NCBI RefSeq assembly: GCF_907164915.1
Contig: NC_061862.1
Coordinates: 127,853,641-127,917,640, forward strand
Direction of reading: 5' to 3'
Source: Impatiens glandulifera
Lineage: Eukaryota > Streptophyta > Magnoliopsida > Ericales > Balsaminaceae
DNA length: 64,000 bases
The notes beneath the pieces are model-generated. The model was not told where the DNA came from. It saw only the letters and a list, made by a program, of their open reading frames with translations, and ran no database searches. The position numbers and the translations under genes were made by a program. Below, one piece after another: positions 44,482 to 57,403 of this stretch (position 1 is its first letter; each line of letters begins with the position of its first letter).

Positions 44482-45087
44482 TAGGTGGGTCGTATGATAC
44501 GGTATACCTTAATATTTTATCCATACCTTATACCTTATCTAAAATTTCGGTATGCAAAAAATATATATCTTTACCTTACCTTAATTTCGGTATACCTTGA
44601 TTTTAATATACCTTAATTTTGGTATACAAAAAATTCGTACATTACTCACCTTAATTTCGGTATACCTTAATTTCAGTACGTTATTGGTATAATATTTTTG
44701 ATACCTAAAAAACATATTAACTTTAAAAAAATCAACCTCATCGGTAAGATAGAGACATATATAAAATAATATTTCAGTATAATTATATTTTGATAATATT
44801 TCAAAATTATATTTCGATAATTAAATTAATATCAAATTTATTTAATTATTTATATATATATATATATATATATATTAACTTATAAATACTATTTCGGTAT
44901 TTTCGATATATCTCGATATACCAAAATTTTAAAAATTTAATATATTTATCGTACCAATAATTCTGATATTGGTATCAGTATCATATCTTACCTTTTTTTC
45001 GGTATACCTTAAAAATTGATATTTTTGATATATTACGATACGGTATTTTTGATATACTTTTAATATCAGTATTTTTTCTCACCCCTA
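44482..45087. mobile_element. hAT-type MITE, TSD GTTATGTT
   Basis: A 606-bp unit with inverted ends TAGGTGGG... and TAGGGGTG..., flanked by an exact 8-bp repeat GTTATGTT (44474-44481 and 45088-45095). Eight-bp TSDs and TAGGG-type termini are hAT features. The interior is rich in GGTATACC and TACCTTAATTTCGG repeats and has no coding capacity. Confidence 0.85.
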
Positions 45088-45095
45088 GTTATGTT

Positions 45096-45775
45096 TGAAT
45101 TGATGAGAAGAAAAATTATAAAATAATATTTGATTAGATTAAAATTATTTTAAAAATTCACATAAGTTAAAAACAAATTGTTATGTGAAATATATGTATG
45201 TTATTATCTGATATTCCTTCCCTCCATTTATTGAGTTATATTAATTTATTCTCCATTTATTGAGTTGTGTTAATTTATTAGTTCATTCATGTTTTAAATT
45301 TTATTTTTATTTTCATGGACGAAATAATTAATTCAAGGTATGAGCTTAGATGGTGAGTAGAAACTAAATTATGCATTTTTTAAAATTGTAATCATAAATA
45401 TGATCTATGTTTAGAGGTTTGACCACTATTCACTTAGGTTTAGTGGTTTCCAAAATAGTTTGTCATTTAGTTTAATTAAATCGTCTCAATTTATTGACTT
45501 ATTATTTGTTAATTTCACACTACCGGTTGGTATTGAATAATGTATCCGCACCAAAGACTATCATAACATACGTATGTAGGGCGCTTTTATAGGCATTGCT
45601 TAAACGAGAAATATCAATCAACCGTTTTATGGGCAGTTGTGATTGCTTAACAACGACAATGATTGGAGCGGTTCTTATTAAGTAATCACAATGCTTTCAA
45701 TTGTCATTACCCATTATCAACATCATTATCAACCGCCTCAATATAGCCTCAATACATGTTCTTATTAAACAACCA
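45096..45775. other. AT-rich intergenic sequence
   Basis: No coding frame or convincing TE terminus seen. Confidence 0.45.
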
Positions 45776-45778
45776 TAA

Positions 45779-47700
45779 ACACTACAAAAAAACTGTCGAC
45801 TTGTAACATTTTTTTGCAACATATAATTTATTAATTCTAAATTTTACGAATGGTATTTGACATTGAATTGAAATAATTCACAATTGCAAAAACTGCATTA
45901 ATTATTACAATAAAGATGTATTTTTATAGAAGATAAAATTAGAAAAATATATCACTATAAATGAAAAAATGTAATATTTTTTCGAAAGTTTTATAAATAT
46001 AAGTCTGCAACAAATATAGTAATTAGAAAAACGATGGACAATTCAAATATTTTCGCAAAATAAATTAAGCTTTAATGTTTGCAAAATATTTAACAATAAG
46101 TTATATTTCTATTAACTATTATATCAAATAATATACATATATGGCTGTTTTGGTTGCAAATATAAATATGAAATAACTGTAATGGTTTTGCTAACTAAAT
46201 TTATACTATATATGGCAGTAACACAAATAAATAATCTTTTCGCAACTAAATCTGCAATACTATGATAGAATATCATTGCACAATATATTACACTAGTATT
46301 TTATCTTTTTTAAAATATTTTTTTAAATATTCAAAATCCTTTCGCAATAAAATTTTCATTAATTTATTTAAATTTATACTTAGCATATATTTTCAAATGT
46401 TTTTATACCCATCAGTGTAAAGGTATTTGTTATTCCTATTATAAACAATTATTCATAAATTGTTTGTAGTTACATTTGTAGTATGTCATATATATTTATA
46501 CTTAAAATATATTTTCAAATGTTTTCATACTCATTAGTGCAAACGTAAGTGCTATAACTATTAAATAAATTCTTTTATGATCTTTTCGTAACAACATTTG
46601 CAGAAAGGTATATTAATTTATATTTTTGAAAACCATGAAGGTAAACATAATTTAGAAAAATTATACTGAATTAGCGCTTGCACTAACAATTTGGATGTGT
46701 ATTGCGAGAAATTGTGCATATCGAATGTCATAAATTTTAATTATTTATGAACTCTCGGGTAGAAATCCCTATATCAGTGTGCACTAATATTTGCACTAAC
46801 ACATTTAGAAAATTATACTGCATTATCGTTTGTATTAACAATTTGGATGCGTATTGCGAGAACTATTGCAGATCGAATGACATAAATTATAATTATTTTT
46901 GAACTCTCGGGTAGAAATCTTTTATATTTGTGTGCAATAATATTTTCACTAATCCATTTAGGAAATTATACTACATTAGCGTTTGCACTAACAATTTGAA
47001 TGTGTATTGCGAGAACTAGTGCATATCGAATGACAAAAATTTAAATTATTTATAAACTATCGGATGAAAATAACTTATATTAGTGTGCACTAATATTTGC
47101 ACTAACCCATTTAGAAAATTATACTGCATTAGTGTTTGCATTAAACATTTGGATGTGTATTGTGAGAATTAGTGCAGATCGAATGAGATAAATTATAATT
47201 ATTTTTGAACTATCCGTTAGAAATCCCTTATATTAGTGTGCACTAATATTTGCACTTACATATTTAGAAAATTATACTGCATTAGCGTTTGCACTAATAA
47301 TTTGGATGTGTATTGCGAGAATTAGTGCATATCGAATGGCATAAATTTTAATTATTTTTGAACTCTCATGTAGAAATCCCCTATATAAGTGTGCACAATT
47401 ATTTTCACTAACCCATTTAAAAAATTATACTACATTAGCGTTTGCACTAATAATTTGGATTTGTATTGCGAGAACTAGTGCAGATCGAATAACATAAATT
47501 GTAAATATTTTTGAACTCTTAGATAAAAATCTCTAATATTAGTGTGCACTAATCCATTTAAAAAATTATACTACATTAGTGTTTGCACTAATAATTTGGA
47601 TTTGTATTGCGAGAACTAGTGTAGATCGAATAGCATAAATTGAAATTATTTTTGAACTATCAATTATTCTTTTTCTTCATTTTCCTTTAATCCATCTCCA
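45779..47700. other. Possible CACTA-type remnant with repetitive interior
   Basis: CACTACAAAAAAACTG at 45779 resembles a CACTA-superfamily left terminus, followed by recurring TTTTCGCAAC/TTGCAACA motifs up to about 46600. No matching right terminus or 3-bp TSD was found, so the call is tentative. Confidence 0.3.
46640..47665. repeat. About 153-bp tandem repeat, seven units
   Basis: Units containing ATTATACTGCATTAGCGTTTG and GATGTGTATTGCGAGAA begin near 46660, 46814, 46967, 47119, 47273, 47425 and 47567. Spacing is 152-154 bp except for a shortened last interval (about 142). Each unit also carries TTAGTGTGCACTAA, an interrupted palindrome. Units differ by about 5-15 substitutions by eye. Confidence 0.85.
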
Positions 47701-47930
47701 TCTTTTCTCTATATTTTTCTTACCTTCTTCTTCATTTTACATCATTCATCTATCATTTTCTTTTCCAAAACTCCATCTTCATCACCACCTTAGAGATGAA
47801 CTTCAAACATTGGTCACCAAATCAAGAATATCAATACATTGGTTTTGTATTTCAAATTAATCACCATTTCAAGGTAGTTATGTATACATTATACTTTATA
47901 TCTATAAACTACATTACTTACTTTATATAT

Positions 47931-49185
47931 TGTTAAGATCGGTGTCGACAATAGAGAGGGGGGGGGCTGAATATAGTTGACAACTTAAACTTTTAATTCG
48001 ATTTTAATCCTGTTAGAAAATTAATAATATGTTTCTATTCTTCACAAATCATCGCAAGCTCTTGAATGGAATCAAGTGCTGAAATGCTTCCTCGATTTGA
48101 AGCGGCAAATAACGATTGAACAATGTGGAAAGTAAATAATACACAGAGTTTTATGGATGTTTGGAGATTAAATTCATGCGTCACCCCTTCTTCTGTTTCT
48201 AGAAGGATATTCACTAGAAGAATTTGATTTGTATAGACACTACACAAACTCAGTCACACACACAAGACTTAATAACTGCTATTTTTGAACTTTTAGCTAA
48301 CACTCTATTGAAACAGGCAAACCTTGTTCAACTTATAATATTGAAATTTCCAACAAAAGAACAGTAGATGAATACAGAATATTCTTGGAGCTAGAGTAAA
48401 CACATCGCTTACTTGGCAACGATTGATGATGAATACTGTAATTGCCAAGCTGATGAGCTGAGTAGATAATTAGATGCTTCTTCAGACGGTTTCTGAAGCA
48501 ATTGCATTAGATGCTTCTTTCGACGGTTGCTGAAGCAAGATGTATGCTCCCGCACTTCTTTAGACTACCCGTCTGTAGAAGTTCAAACTTCAGATGCGTG
48601 CGCACATCTCACACTACTTGTTAGTAGAAGTTCATACTTCGTCTGCTCGTGCACTTCTTCAAACTACCGTCTGTAGAAGTTTAGACATCATCTGCTCACG
48701 CACTTCTTCAGACTACCCGTCTATAGAAGTTTAGAGCTCCTCTACTCTTGCACTTCTTCACACTACCCAGTCTGTAGAAGTTTAGACTTCGTCTACTCGA
48801 GCCATTTCTTCAGACTACCCATCTGTAGAAGTTCGGACTTCGTATGCTCGCGCACTTCTTCAGACTACCCGTATGTAGAAATTTAACTTTGTCTGCTCGT
48901 GCACTTCTTCAGACTACCCATCTGTAGAGTTTACACTTCGTCTGCTTGCGCTTGCTTCAGATTGCATCTGAAGACATACGTCTTTTGAATTGTACTTGTG
49001 CAAAGATAATTTACACAACTTAGTTTTGTTTAGACCACATCATTAAATCTATGTCAACTATGTCGTATTGATTTAATCTATGTGAACTATGTCAACTATG
49101 TGAAGTTTATTAAAACATTTTTCCTTAATTAATTTTTTTCTCTTTTAATTAATTTTCACTTTTATTTATTTAACTTAATCCAACA
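47931..49185 (-). repeat. 3' LTR of a family-3 copia element
   Basis: TGTTAAGATCGGTG...TAATCCAACA, 1255 bp. It is related in reverse orientation to the solo LTRs at 11201-26333 and 62215-63596. A polypurine tract (AAAAATGGGGAAAT on the minus strand) abuts it at 49186, so the internal region lies to the right. Its tandem array (48480-48970) repeats CACTTCTTCAGACTACCCGTCTGTAGAAGTT. A G-run at 47961-47969 is unusual. Confidence 0.8.
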
Positions 49186-49189
49186 ATTT

Positions 49190-50575
49190 CCCCATTTTTG
49201 ATTATGTTAAAACTATGTTTAAAATCTAGTTAAAACACAAAACTTAAAAATAACCCAATATATTTATAATATAAATTACATAAGATATGCAAAGTTTAAG
49301 ATCAAGATCCTCCCCTTTTTCATTTTTGTTCTTCTTCATAGTCATTTAATTCTTTAAGGAGAAGTTCTTTCCATTTCTTCTTCTTTCCTCGACCTACTCC
49401 ATGGCCTTCTTGATCTCCTCCTTGATTTGCTTTCTCCTAGAGCGAGTACACCCCGATTGCTTGTTCCCCCTCGAATACTACATTCCCTCCTTTTAACATT
49501 ATCAAGGTTAACAACAATAAGGCTTCTAGCAGCTTTAGTAGCCGCATCTTCTTCAGCCTGAAAACGACGAGCGACTGCATCAACATCTTATATGCGCTCA
49601 GCTTCAGCAGACTTGAGGGATTTGGATATTTTGACAATCTGGAGAATGGGTGTTTCTATGACAGACTTTGTCTCTGTGTGGAGGTGGAGATTACTATTTA
49701 GAAAAGTAGAATTCATCCTGTTCATTTGATCCATGTGCTTCGATACATCACACGAAGTCTTCTCAATTTCTTTTTTCGCATCATATTGAGATATGGATGC
49801 CTCAATAGTTCTCTCTTCCAGAATCACCAATCTATTAACAATAGAATGGATGCTATGCTGCATCGGCATAAAAATATCCAAAAAGAACTTGCAAAAATTC
49901 GTCATTCTCGGAGCAGCCTCCTCAGAAGAAGAGTGGGCAGAAGAGACGATGTGGGAACCGACTGGAATAGAGCGAATAGGTTCAGGATGAAAACTTACTT
50001 GAATGGATTGCTTTGGTTCCTTATTTAGAGATAAAACTCGAGGCACATTGACTATTTCCCGAGACTCACCGCATGCTCCTTCGATTCATCGCGCAATTCC
50101 TTTACAAAATTCGATAATTCTTCAGAACGAAAAGACTTATCAGAGTGGGACTTATTAGTTCTTGAAGGAGAGGGTCGATTAGACTTTAGAGAGGCAAACC
50201 ATTTCTCTTCAGACTCCTTCCCGTCTGATAAGATGGTCTGAACTACGACCTTGGTCGTCTACTCAACAGCTTTAGAGGGTTCCCCCTCAGCAGACAGGGT
50301 CTGCATCTGTTCGGACGTAGGGAGAGCCGCTTCAGATGGTTCCCTTTGAGCAGACGGAGGCTGCTGCTAAAACGCAATACGGGAAAAACTCTTTCTTAAC
50401 AAAAGGGATTAACTATTGCACTTCAGATGCAAGAATTTGCTCACAACATATTGAAGTGCTAAAAATTTTCTTTCCTCAACAGACGTCTGTTGTTGCTCGA
50501 GGGAGTGAAAAGCCGTCTGCTCTTCAACCACCAAAAGCATCTGCTCAGCAGTAAGTATAAGATGCGGCTCACCCT
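49190..50575 (-). pseudogene. Accessory-ORF relic next to a family-3 LTR
   Basis: Broken minus-strand frames together resemble the C-terminal half of an accessory protein like gene C. They run from an Gln/Glu-rich start (EQMLLVVEEQTAF, about 50560-50400) through a Ser/Glu-rich linker (SEQMQTLSAEGEPS, 50340-50250) to a helical segment with coiled-coil character (50046-49588: VILEERTIEASIS, YDAKKEIEKTSCDVSKHMDQ) and a charged end (about 49590-49450). Several stops and frame changes intervene. The GLRYFL-type N-terminal domain is not present; the element is cut off near 50575. Confidence 0.5.
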
Positions 50576-51907
50576 AATGAATGATTTATATATGAATAAT
50601 TATTATAATCTTTTTATATAAATCATGTGATGAATTTTTTTTATTAAATATTTACATGAATATTCATCTTATTCGTTGTATAAATATAATTAGTATAATG
50701 AAAGAAAAGTTGATAAAGTATTGTGTGCCAATATTTTATCCAAAAAACTCTTAATTGAAATCACAAAATGTATAACACAAAGTATTAACATGAGTGTCGG
50801 GCAAATATTATTGATAATAACACAAAATATTATTGTGTACATTATGAGAAAGAATATATGAATCTATTGTTAAAGTAATGTGTTCTCTAGAAAGTTAAAA
50901 TTGTTCAACTTAACAAAGAGATACAACATAACAAAAAAAATCTTATTTATATTTATGTAGTTGGTGTTCAATTCGATCTTTCAAACTTGAAGGTTTGAAA
51001 TCAAGAAACACATTTTCCATTTCATTATTTTCATATAAATTTGTAGAACTAATGTCTTCAAAAATATTTTATGCAATAGAATAATAAAAAGATTTAAAGT
51101 TATAAAAAGTTTATAATATTGGTATTAAAATTTGATCACACTATAATTTTAAGTGGATTTAAGTCAATATCTTGAAGGTAATAAAGTTCTTATTTAATTA
51201 CGTATATTTTGTATACGATGTTTTTATCATTGAGAATTACAAAAAAATGATTAAATTATCTAACGATGTGATTTATAGTACACGAGATATCATGTTGTTA
51301 TAAAACGATATATTGATGTTATTAAATATTGACGACTTTAAATCTACAAGTGAATATGTTGCACTTGAAATGGAACTACATGTGTGGAAAACTTCTAAGA
51401 AAATTATGATTATACATTAACGATAAATCTAAATTCATAAATTTTTGACATGTGTTGAATAATAACTTTTAACAAAATATGTAATTGTTTACACAATACA
51501 TAATAGTTCAATTACATTTTGTGTACTAGTTAGCAAGTGAATCAATATATTTTCATAAAAACAGATTAATGTTAAACATGTACGATTAACTATATTTGTA
51601 TTAGAAGATGTATTTCAAGATTATATAAGTATGTATAAAAGATTTATAATTATTGTAATACAAATTTGTAATTGAACAAGTTTAAAGTCAATGGTAAGTC
51701 TACACATACACATCTTAGACATATATCATTAGACTATACTCCCTAATAGTGTTCTCACATTTTATTATGTGAGGTCAAATATAATATTGTAACACACTAA
51801 GGTAGATCAAGTTGAAAATGTGATTCTTAAAAGGCCAAATGTAATGAATTCGATTCTAAATTAAAACGCCTTAAGTTAAAATGAAGGTCATAGATGTGTG
51901 GGTCATG
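50576..51907. other. AT-rich sequence, no gene seen
   Basis: Strongly AT-rich. No coding frame above 60 codons and no repeat terminus recognised. Confidence 0.5.
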
Positions 51908-51915
51908 CTAGTTTC

Positions 51916-52788
51916 TGTAGCGCACTGCGCACCAGGTGCTTCGGGGGTGCGGGTGTGCGGCTGGGAGTGCGTACGGGGTGCGCCACGTGGCATATCCCAG
52001 AATCGAAGGTGAGGGGTGCGGGGGAGTGCGGGAATGGGGGTGCGGGAATGGCATATTCAGTAAATATGAGTTCCAAAATATTAAAAAAACCCCAAATTAA
52101 AAAACCCCCCAAATATTAAATATGACTATGAGCCTCCAGCCCCCAAATTAAAAAACTTAATCTCTACGGTGCTTCTCTCTCGGCTGCCTGTCTTCCACTA
52201 CCATTCTTCCACTATCAGGTTAGTTCTTCTTCTGTGTGAGAGAGAGAGATTATAGCAGATGGAATCAATGGCTTCCTCTAACTCAACTTCAAGTACGACA
52301 GCCACTCCAAGCCAACAAAGTTCAGTAAATAAGGACCCGCTGTGGAAACATGTGACAAAATTAGTGAAAATGAAAGAGAGAGGTGGAAATACGAAAATTA
52401 AATACAACTTCTGTAATCTGGACTTTACGGGTTCGTATTCAAGGGTTAAAGCACACCTGTTGCAGATCAAGGGAGAAGGAGTTTCAGTGTGTCCCAGAGT
52501 CACTGCTGATATTTTGTTGCAACTTCGAAGGGAGATGGCAGATGCAGAAGAAAGAAAAAGACAGGTTGTCATTCCACTCCCACTATTGAGTTATGCTTCA
52601 TCAGATTCTGCCTGGAGAGGAGCTGAAATGCTGTCAGATTGTAACTTTGTGTACTTATAATTTATATAATTATATAATTATATTTTATATGACGTATCCC
52701 CGCACCCGAATCCTTGTTTTTTAAATTTTGCCGAATCGGCGTATCCCCGCACTACGCACCCGCACTCACGCACCCGTATCCGTGCTTC
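51916..52788 (+). mobile_element. Small hAT element with a BED-finger ORF, TSD CTAGTTTC
   Basis: An 873-bp unit flanked by exact 8-bp repeats CTAGTTTC (51908-51915 and 52789-52796). Both ends are rich in GGGTGCGG/CCCGCACC motifs in opposite orientations, typical of one plant hAT group. It keeps only the N-terminal exon of a transposase-like gene and is non-autonomous. Confidence 0.85.
52259..52660 (+). CDS. BED zinc-finger N-terminal fragment of a hAT transposase-like protein
   Basis: A 133-codon frame. After a Ser/Thr-rich start, residues 25-80 match the BED finger found before hAT transposases and derived proteins (KDPLWKHVTKL, FTGSYSRVKAHLL, GVSVCPRV). The first zinc-ligand Cys expected in KCNFC is Tyr here (KYNFC), so metal binding is probably lost. 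The frame then leaves the family at VIPLPLLSYASS and ends before any dimerisation or catalytic region. It is likely a non-functional truncated copy. Confidence 0.75.
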   Translation: MESMASSNSTSSTTATPSQQSSVNKDPLWKHVTKLVKMKERGGNTKIKYNFCNLDFTGSYSRVKAHLLQIKGEGVSVCPRVTADILLQLRREMADAEERKRQVVIPLPLLSYASSDSAWRGAEMLSDCNFVYL

Positions 52789-52821
52789 CTAGTTTCTAAC
52801 ATTAAAAAAATCAAAGATAAC

Positions 52822-54114
52822 TGTTAGGATCTAGGTCGCCGCTGGTGGACCGGGGGTTGGACCGGTTAGCGGTTCTCACTCGTAGGGTGGTGGTTAATCC
52901 GGTTAGAGATTAACACCGGGGTTTCAATACTACACAACCTGTCACAAACCCTTGAACTAGGTTCAAGCGCGGAAGAGGTTTGCTTTCAAGTTGAAGCGGT
53001 ACACGTGTATGATAGGCGGAGTCGGTTTCGGATGATGGAAATTTGGAGATGGTGGGTCGGTTTTGGCAATCTGGATATTCGGTATGGTCAGTATGGAGTC
53101 GGTTTGGAGCGGTATGGTTAAGTTAGTCGGTTATGTAATGAAGCCAACAGAAAGTAAATAACACAACAGATTTTATGGATGTTCGGAAATAAAACTCCTA
53201 CGTCACCCCTTCCTCTCGAAACCGCGAGAAGGATATTCACTAAGGAATACAAGTACAATCCGATCGAGACTTATTCTCTGCTCGATAACACTCTTACAAT
53301 TTACACCAAAATTGTAGCACACACACTTAGAATTTAGCACTTAGGCTTTCTTAGAATACCACACTGTTATCACTTGTAGTAAATGCTCTTAGCTCTTGTT
53401 ATCCCAATGTTTGTCCCGCATTTACTCTTCTGCAACTGCCTCCTTTTATAGGTGAAATATGCCAACGGTCATATTTCAAAGCCTTGAATCTGATTGGCTG
53501 ATCAGAGATGCAGTGATTCAGTGTCTCAGACCTGCCGGTCGTCTCCTCAGACCTGACGGTCAATCTCAGACCTGGTATCCTGTTTCAGACCTGCCGGTCT
53601 GTAAAGCAAACCTGTTGGGTTTGTCTTTTACTCAATGTAGGCACTGTCTGTTTGGACAGTTGTCTGTACTTTGAAGATTTCCTTTCTGACTTATCCCGAA
53701 GTAGAAGGATCCGGTAGTACTGTTTTCTGCAGCCTACAGTCTTTCCTCAGACTTGTATGGATATGGAAGTATTCAGTCTGTTCCTTTGATATCGTTCTCA
53801 ACAGATACCCAAGGTGTCTTCTTGTACAGGTCGGCCACTTGGCTTGGCCGAATGTCTTTTGATAGTGAAGTAACCGGATTTCTTCCGGTTATACTTGTCT
53901 TGTGGATTGATCGGCTGTTTGATGGTTTCGGTTTTGAGCTTTGGCCGATCCTTCCTTTGTTTGGTCATGCTCCGAATACTCTTGATCGGTATGATAACTT
54001 GACCGGTTCGGTTTCTTCAGTTGGTTCTCTTATTCATCCGGTCCACTTCCTTGTTCCTGCATGGGAAGTTTGTTTAAGTTAGGTTTATTTGAACCGGTAT
54101 GAATTTATCTAACA
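52822..54114 (-). mobile_element. Solo LTR of the element-2 family, TSD ATAAC
   Basis: 1293 bp, TGTTAGGATCTAGG...TATCTAACA, flanked by ATAAC at 52817-52821 and 54115-54119. It aligns along its length with the LTRs of element 2 but is clearly more diverged from them than they are from each other. It keeps the TATA box (CTATAAAAGG on minus, about 53443-53452) and GCCAACGGTCA at 53461-53471. Confidence 0.92.
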
Positions 54115-54529
54115 ATAACATTGCGGATCTACCAGCAAAATTATTGAATAGAGAGTTAATTTGAAAGTCTTTTAAGACATAAGTCTATTAAAGTTAGTAT
54201 GATGAATAACTCAACATATGTAAACTAGAGATCCTAAGAATTATGTTCAATAGGACAACCTAGTTGTATTAACTTTTAAGATTATTGTGAGGGATTAATC
54301 TTATAATGAAATAATAAATATTTTGACAAGGATAAGCACATCGTTTTTATTAACTCCTTACCTATGTCAGTGAGAAATGTGTTCTCTTTTAAGGAATTGA
54401 TTAGCTCAATTCACTACAACAAAATATAGTTTCGGCATTGCTTATATGCCCACGCATATTAAGCGTGGGTAAGAGTCAAGAGAATAAAAAGGTTTTGTCA
54501 ACCTTTAAAATATATACTAACAACCTTTA

Positions 54530-55225
54530 TTATTATTTTTTTTGTTTTTTTATATATATACTTGTTGACAACTTTATAATTTATTCACTTAAAATTTTAA
54601 TATTTTTAACTTTATAAATATTTTATTTCATTATTTTAATTTTTGATAAATAAATTTTATTTAAAACTTTATAAGTATTAAAATTTAATTATTAACTTTT
54701 TATAACATAACTAACCTTATGTCTTTTAATTAATTATTATTTAAATTTAATTTAATTAAAAATATATATATAAACTAAATATAAATTAGATATTATATTA
54801 TATTATATTAAATTAATATTTTAGATTTTTTATGAAACTAAATATATAGATATTTGAATCTAACCTAATTCAATTATTTTATTTTTTTTGTTTTTTATAT
54901 ATATTTGTTAACAACCTTATAATTTAGTCACTAAAAATTTTAATATTTTAAAACTTTACAAATATTTTATTTTATTATTTTAATTTTTTATAAATATATT
55001 TTATTTTAAAACTTTATTAATATTAAAATTTAATTATTAATTTTTTATAACATAACCAATCCTATGTCTTTTAATTAATTATTATTTAAATTTAATTAAA
55101 TTAAAAATATATATATATATTAAATATAAATTAAATATAAATTTGATATTATATTATATTATATTAAATTAATATTTTAGATTTTTTATGAAACTAAATA
55201 TATAGATATTTGATTCTAACCTAAT
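54530..55225. repeat. Two-copy direct repeat, about 345 bp, in CACTA copy B
   Basis: Two adjacent AT-rich units share CTTATGTCTTTTAATTAATT, a TATATTATATTATATTAAAT run and ATATATAGATATTTGA. They differ by small indels. Confidence 0.8.
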
Positions 55226-55235
55226 TCAACAATTT

Positions 55236-55560
55236 TGTTTTGCTTCTATCTTTCTTCTGCTGAAGCTTCGCGGAGGCTCTTGCAAAGAAGATGAATATCG
55301 TGAGCAGCCACGAAATCCAAAACCGAGAACAAAAGAAGGAGCTTCTAAAATAGCTGACTACTAATTTGGCGGTGGGCGGCAAAGGACAGACCCAAGCCGA
55401 CTCTCGATTTGAGATCGAGTCATCTTCATTGTTACTGGTTAAGGATCGAGTCGAATGCTACTAGTCCTCTTCTCCGCTACTAGTTGGAGATCGATTTGAA
55501 GGGAGGCATAAGGGGTTTACCCCGCATTTCGTCATATTTCTTGGTAAGTTGTAAAAAATA
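55236..55560 (+). other. Gene-like non-TE segment within CACTA copy B
   Basis: GC content rises compared with its surroundings, and the segment closes with a good donor-like TTGGTAAGTTG at about 55540. It may be another captured exon or 5' leader; no product is recognised. Confidence 0.35.
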
Positions 55561-56084
55561 GCTATAAACCTGTAATGAATCATAGTGAGTTTATTGAGAA
55601 ATTTGGTTGGTCGATTTTAACTGTTGTTTCAGAGCAATTTGATCTAGCTTTAACGTTTTGGTTTTAAGTCGAGATTTGTTTATGTTTCTTTCAATTTGGA
55701 CGACTATCAGTTTGATTAGTTGTTACTTTTTGTTGTTCCATCTACATGTTTGATAAAATGCTTCAATCAATGAGATTCAATGAGATTTCATGTTTGAACT
55801 TTCCTTGCTCAGCTGGTTTAGAGATTTTAATGTGAATTCCTGTTTTCTACATAATGTGACTGCCTGCCAATTTTGGTGGAAAAAATCCCCACTTTACTCA
55901 AAGAGGATGACTTATTTGGAACCCTACTTTATAGTCTACAATAATTTCATTATGTTTCTTGCCTTACTAAAAAGGAAGGATGCAGGTTTAAGATCCCTAA
56001 ATCCTTACATGCAACATTATTACCAGTTCACCTTTTGCCTATAGTCCTAATCTATCCATGGCATTCACTTGTCACTTCTGCAAG

Positions 56085-57403
56085 TTGAGAAAGCTCACGA
56101 TGCTAACCTTCACTGTGTTGATTGGAATCCACACAATGTTAATTTTATTCTGACAGGGTATGTAATTTCCTTGCCATTATGTGATTTTTCAGTGAATCTG
56201 TTAGAAGTTAAGTTAACGCAAGTTCATATACACATTTCTACTTTCTGTACATTAGGGTGTAACTTCATTGATGTGTTGCTGAGTATTTTCTATAGTTTTT
56301 GATTCCGAGTTTCATTTAATTTGCATGGTATTCAACATATCGGTTGATTATACCATACGCATGTTTGACCGTCGAAATCTTAAGTCCAGAGGGGTTGGAT
56401 CACATGTTCATGTATTTGAGGGTCATGATGTTGTTGTTCTCTGTGTATAGGTTTGCAATATATGATCAGTTATTCTTTTTTTTTTGTTGATTTATCTGTC
56501 GAACAATAGCTTCTGACAATAAATGAATTGCAGGTTGATTTTTACAATAGCTTCTGACAACTATTTCAATGGTTTATTATTATTGTTTTTTTTGCCTTGG
56601 TCTCCAGACAAGTCATCTGTTTTTGGCAGTTCAGCAGAAGACGGTATTTTGAACTTGTGGGATATTGAAAAAGTCTAAAGCCTAATCTACTAAATTGTGC
56701 ACTGATTCTTTTTAGTTTTTTTATTTCTTATGCTAGGCAGTTGCAGACATGTTTTTAATGGCACATCTGGTTGCCAAAGTGAATAAATCAAATTTCCTAG
56801 ATCTGAGTCTTATTTTAATTTATTTTTTTTGTGGGAGAGTTTGAGTTATATGCATTCCTTGCTCTTTTTCTTGTGCACATTTTGAATTTTTGCCTTTCTT
56901 ATGTTATTATGATTTGATTCTTTATGGGAAGTTGATGTTACATTTCATTTCTAGATTTTCTACTAATTCATAGTCTGATTCATAATTCAAGTTATCTGCA
57001 CTGATAAATTCCATTCATGTTCCAGATTGGTCAGAAGCAGGAAACCAGTGGATCAAGATCTTCAAGTTATCCACAAGGCTTGTTGTTCAAACATGCAGGG
57101 CACAGGTAAAACCATTTTTCTTTTTCATTTTCTTCGTTTCTCTTACAGTTGTCGAACTTTGTAATAGCCAAGTGGGTTTTACCTATTAGAATGTTTATTT
57201 TTGGGTTGTGGCTCTACTTATTTAATAGTGTCAGTTCCCCATTTATGTTGTTCGATTCTGATTTGAGGAACAAGTATTTATTTTATCTTCTTTTTTTTCA
57301 GAGACGATTTTCACTGAACTCCTGCGACCCTTGGACAATCGTCAGTGTGTCAGAAGATGAAGAAAGTATAGGTGGTGGTGGTACACTCTATTTAAATTAT
57401 TGA
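56085..57403 (+). pseudogene. Captured MSI4/FVE-like WD40 gene fragment (copy B)
   Basis: The same five exon blocks as in copy A: 56085-56157 (VEKAHDANLHCVDWNPHN), 56339-56450, about 56598-56677, 57025-57105 and about 57300-57403 (DPWTIVSVSEDEESIGGGGT). It is decayed independently. The acceptor before the second block reads CAT instead of CAG, the last codon of that block is TAG (56448-56450), the acceptor side of the third block is deleted, and the start of the last block has a deletion. It encodes no usable histone-binding WD40 protein. Confidence 0.85.
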
